NCBI RefSeq assembly: GCF_029867415.1
Contig: NC_081185.1
Location: forward strand, 109,486,913-109,550,912
DNA length: 64,000 bases
Reading direction: 5' to 3'
DNA from: Vicia villosa
Taxonomy: Eukaryota; Streptophyta; Magnoliopsida; Fabales; Fabaceae
Made by a program: the position numbers and the translations under genes. The notes under the pieces are model-generated. The model was not told the DNA's origin. It ran no database searches and saw only the letters and a list, made by a program, of their open reading frames with translations. Shown in pieces: positions 60,705-64,000 of this stretch. Within the stretch, counting starts at the first letter, position 1, and every line of letters begins with the position of its first letter.

Positions 60705-61914
60705 GGCGTTTCACTCCTTCATGGCATGCTGTCACAGACGTGGTCTTAGCTAGGGTCCTAGGATTTGGTCTCAGTAGTTTTATTTTTCTTTGTTGCACAT
60801 CTTTTGTAATCCTTCTTTGATTATTCAATGAAAAAGCTTCCTTGTGTCTTACATTCCAGTAAATGTTTTCTTTTGTCGTTTTATACATCTGAATCTTTTT
60901 ATATTCTTTTTGATGTTATGACAAAAAGGGGGAGAAAGATAAATGATAAATGATTTGATTAAATCTATCAGTTGCTGGGTAAAGGCTCCCACACATTCAC
61001 TAACAAGAACTGCAAGTTCTATATGGTTTAAGTGTTTTGCAGGTACAAAGAAGTGAAGTGAATCTTCAAAGCAAACACTAGAAGCAAAACCATTGAAACT
61101 GAAGCAAGCTGAGTGCTGTCAAGCTTCAGAGATCAGAAGCAAGAAAGAAGAATGAATCAGAAGCACTGATAATAGAATTTGAATATCATTGTCTATCCTG
61201 TTCTGACAAAATTCTATTTGCCTTGATACACATAATGTTATGGCTCTGATACATTATTTGCTCTGATACATGTTTTTAGCCTAAAATGCTCTGATACATT
61301 TGGCTCTGATACATATCATGTATTTGAATATACATTTTATGTTCTAACTCGTTCATGCTGACTTTTGTCGTTTAGTTTTTGTTCTGTAACATTTCAGGAT
61401 GTAGAGATGCTCAGATGATGCTCTGGTACATTCAACAATGTTCTGATACAAATCTAGCATGAAGTGATGTTAGTAGACATTCAAAGTTCTGAAGCTATCC
61501 GAGGGAAGCAGAAATCAGAAGATGTGAATGTTCTAAAAGATACAGGAATTCAAGTTCTGAAGCTGTCCTGAATGGAAGCAGAAGTCAGAAGCTGTGAATG
61601 TTCTGAAGATCAAAGAATTTCAAGTTCTGAAGCTGTCCAATGGAAGCAGAAGTCAGAAGCTATGGATTCTCTGAAGGCAGAAGCTCATATGATCGTCTCT
61701 ACCGAAATAATCAGGGAAGTCTTTTATTAAAGTTCTTCGAGTATTTATTTCAGGGGGAGATTATTTATCTCAGGGGGAGATTGTTAATCTCAGGGGGAGA
61801 CATATTCATATGCTTATGCTATAGCTGTGTAATTTGTCTTTTGCCGTCTACTCTTTCTGATCGCAAATTCATATCATTTATATATGTTTTTGTCATCATC
61901 AAAAAGGGGGAGAT

Positions 61915-63186
61915 TGTTAGAACAAGATTTGTTCTTATCAATTATCTTAGTTTTGATGATAACAATAATATGAATTTTGCTTAAGATAATATGGTACTCT
62001 AATCCAATGCAATTTCCCTTTCAGGAAATATATATAAAGAGTACGCATAATTCAGCGCTCAGAAGATGTGTCTCAAATGGTTCAGCATGCAACATCAGAA
62101 CATGGTCTGGCAAGACATCAGAAGATGGTCGAAGCAGAATCAGAACATGGGTCTATGGAAGCATCAGAAGAACATGAGATCAGAAGCACTGAAGATCAGA
62201 AGATGGTATCACGCTCAGAAGCACTTCAAGGTCAGAAGATCAGAAGATGCTGTGCACCAAGCTGTTTGACTCTGATGATATTCAAACGTCATATTCACAA
62301 ACATCAGATCAGAAGGAAGTACACGTGGCAGACTACGCTGACTGACAAAAGGAACGTTAAAGCTACTAAAGGCTACGTCAGTAGACACAGCGTGAACAAG
62401 GCTCGAGGTAGTTGACAAAAGCGTATAAACATTAAATGCAAAGCTGTACGGAACACGCAAAGCATTAAATGCATTCAACGGTCATCTTCTCAACGCCTAT
62501 AAATATGAAGTTCTGATGAGAAGCAAGGTTAACGATTTCGCACCAATACAATTCAAATTAACTTGCTGAAACGCTGTTCAAATCTAAACTCAGAATCTTC
62601 ATCTTCATCAAAGCTCACTACATTGCTGTTGTAATATCTTAGTGAGATTAAGCTTAAATTGTAAGAGAAATATCACAGTTGTGATTATCGCTTTTAAGAA
62701 GCATTTGTAAACTCTTGAATAGATTACATTAAGTTGTAAGGAACTAGAGTGATCAGTTGATCAGTATACTCTAGGAAGTCTTGGCAGTTGGCTGAGCAGG
62801 AAGTCTTGGCAGTTGGCTGAGCAGGAAGTCTTGGCAGTTGGCTGAGCAGAAAGTCTTAGGAGTGAACTAAGCCTAGAGTGATCGTGTTGATCAGTAGACT
62901 CTAGAAAAGTCTTAGGAGTGAACTAAGCAGTTGTTCCTGGAGTGATCAGGTTGTGATCAGAAGACTCTGGAAGACTTAGTTGCGGCTAAGTGGAAAACCA
63001 TTGTAATCCGTGCGATTAGTGGATTAAATCCTCAGTTGAGGTAAATCATCTCTGCGGGGGTGGACTGGAGTAGCTTCGTTAACAGCGAACCAGGATAAAA
63101 ATAATTGTGCATTTTATTTTTATCGCTAAAGATTTTAAGTCACACTTATTCAATCCCCCCCTTTCTAAGTGTTTTTCTATCCTTCA
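61915..63186 (+). repeat. 3' LTR of element C (second copy)
   Basis: 1272 bp with three 25-bp units, matching 48514-49785. It is followed by TTTCT and the second half of LTR B (63192-63614). Confidence 0.93.
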
Positions 63187-63191
63187 TTTCT

Positions 63192-63614
63192 CACGCAAAT
63201 AGCTCTTGAACAAAGCAAGCAATCTTCATCTTCAAGCTCACATACTTTTGTATATTTAGTGAGTTCTAGATCATAATCTTAAGAGAACAATCACTTAGTG
63301 ATTACAGCTTTTTAGAAGCATCATTAATCTCTGTATTTGATTATATCTTTGTAAACCAAAATTCCTTGAGTGATCAAGTTGTGATCTGTAGACTCAAGAA
63401 GACTTAGAGGTTGATCTAAGTGGATAACCATTGTAATCAGTTTTTGATTAGTGGATTAAATCCTCAATGGAGGTAAATCACCTGTGAGGGTGGACTGGAG
63501 GTAGTTTGAGTTCAAACGAACCAGGGTAAAAATAATTGTGTTCATTATTTTTATTTGCCACAAAGAAACAACCCTTATTCAATCCCCCCTTTCTAAGTGT
63601 TTTTCACTCCTTCA
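63192..63614 (+). repeat. Second part of LTR B (second copy)
   Basis: Matches 49791-50213, ending CACTCCTTCA. Its presence shows that this copy also had element C in the same site of LTR B. Confidence 0.9.
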
Positions 63615-63692
63615 ATTTGCATCAGAGCGCCTTGGTTCTAGGTGCAAACACTTAACAGTGTTAGACAAAAGATTCAGGAGAAAAACACGCAA

Positions 63693-64000
63693 ATGACAGC
63701 TCCAGTACCAACCACTACTGAACAAAACAATAATGGTAACAATGGTAGTAATAGCTTCAATGGATACAACAGACCACCAGTCTTTGATGGTGAAAATTTT
63801 GAATATTGGAAAGATAGGCTAGAGAGCTACTTTCTATGTCAAGATGGTGACCTATGGGACTTGGTGTTGGATGGTTACAAACATTCAGAAACTGGTGGAG
63901 TCAAAATCAGTAGACAAGCTATGAGTGATGCCCAAAAGAAAGATTTCAAAAATCATCATAAAGCAAGAACCATATTGTTAAATGTTATATCTCATGCTGA
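63693..64000 (+). pseudogene. Start of element B gag (second copy), cut by window end
   Basis: Starts MTAPVPTTTEQNNN like the gag at 50292 and is identical as far as the window goes. The stop that breaks the first copy would fall just outside the window. Confidence 0.85.

Larger units (their letters stand above)
59198..64000 (+). repeat. Second copy of 45797-50599 (elements C and B) after the gap
   Basis: Colinear with 45797-50599 at a constant offset of 13401. It includes the same gag and pol fragments, the 3' LTR of C with three 25-bp units, the TTTCT junction, the second half of LTR B and the start of gag B. No substitution or indel was noticed. It is either an assembly duplication or a very recent tandem duplication. 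Confidence 0.93.

Overview
This is a plant nuclear window, most likely from a papilionoid legume. It has plant-type spliced genes, a DYW-class PPR gene, a plant shaggy kinase, AT-rich spacers and dense plant LTR retrotransposons of the Tat, Tekay and SIRE/Maximus types. The legume assignment rests on the style of the SIRE-like and Tat elements and on a legume-like SINE. It is an inference and I could not check it by search.

Layout: 1-6114 is a minus-strand Tat-lineage Ty3/gypsy element cut off by the left edge. 6115-7887 is AT-rich spacer with an array of palindromic 20-22-mers. 7888-16640 is a minus-strand plant-mobile-domain (PMD)-type gene split by a young, complete Tekay-type Ty3/gypsy element (7947-16235, target duplication CGCCG). 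17399-20356 is the 3' end and LTR of an older relative. 20903-23815 is a 5'-truncated, dead L1-type LINE. 24233-25584 is a long foldback element with a perfect 9-bp target duplication (Mutator-like), and another MITE (25596-26150) abuts it.

A gene island occupies about 26.9-39.2 kb. It holds a five-exon membrane-anchored RING-H2 E3 ligase (26925-28911, +) with a SINE in intron 1, a small C2-domain protein (29463-29972, -), a single-exon DYW-type PPR protein (32092-34527, +), and a 13-exon GSK3/shaggy kinase of the SK31/SK32 (theta) type (35656-38978, -). The kinase exons were rebuilt from splice sites and give an open frame of 471 residues. A collapsed copia remnant (30490-31575) lies between the C2 and PPR genes, and a Stowaway MITE (39919-40062) lies beyond the kinase.

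From 41361 to the end the window is a nest of SIRE/Maximus-type Ty1/copia elements. An LTR (A) is interrupted by an old, heavily mutated element (B, starting 42607). The 5' LTR of B is in turn interrupted by a young but RT-less element (C, 43263-49785, target duplication TTTCT). After a 100-N gap (59098-59197), the last 4.8 kb repeats 45797-50599 at a constant offset of 13401 with no difference that I could see. This is either an assembly duplication at the gap or a very recent tandem duplication by unequal LTR recombination.

No CRISPR, prokaryotic system, tRNA or rRNA gene was seen. The most informative signals are the gap-flanking duplication, the +1 gag/pol frame arrangement shared by two diverged copia copies, the recently mobile RT-less element, the in-frame disruption of the PMD-type gene, and the foldback Mutator-like element.
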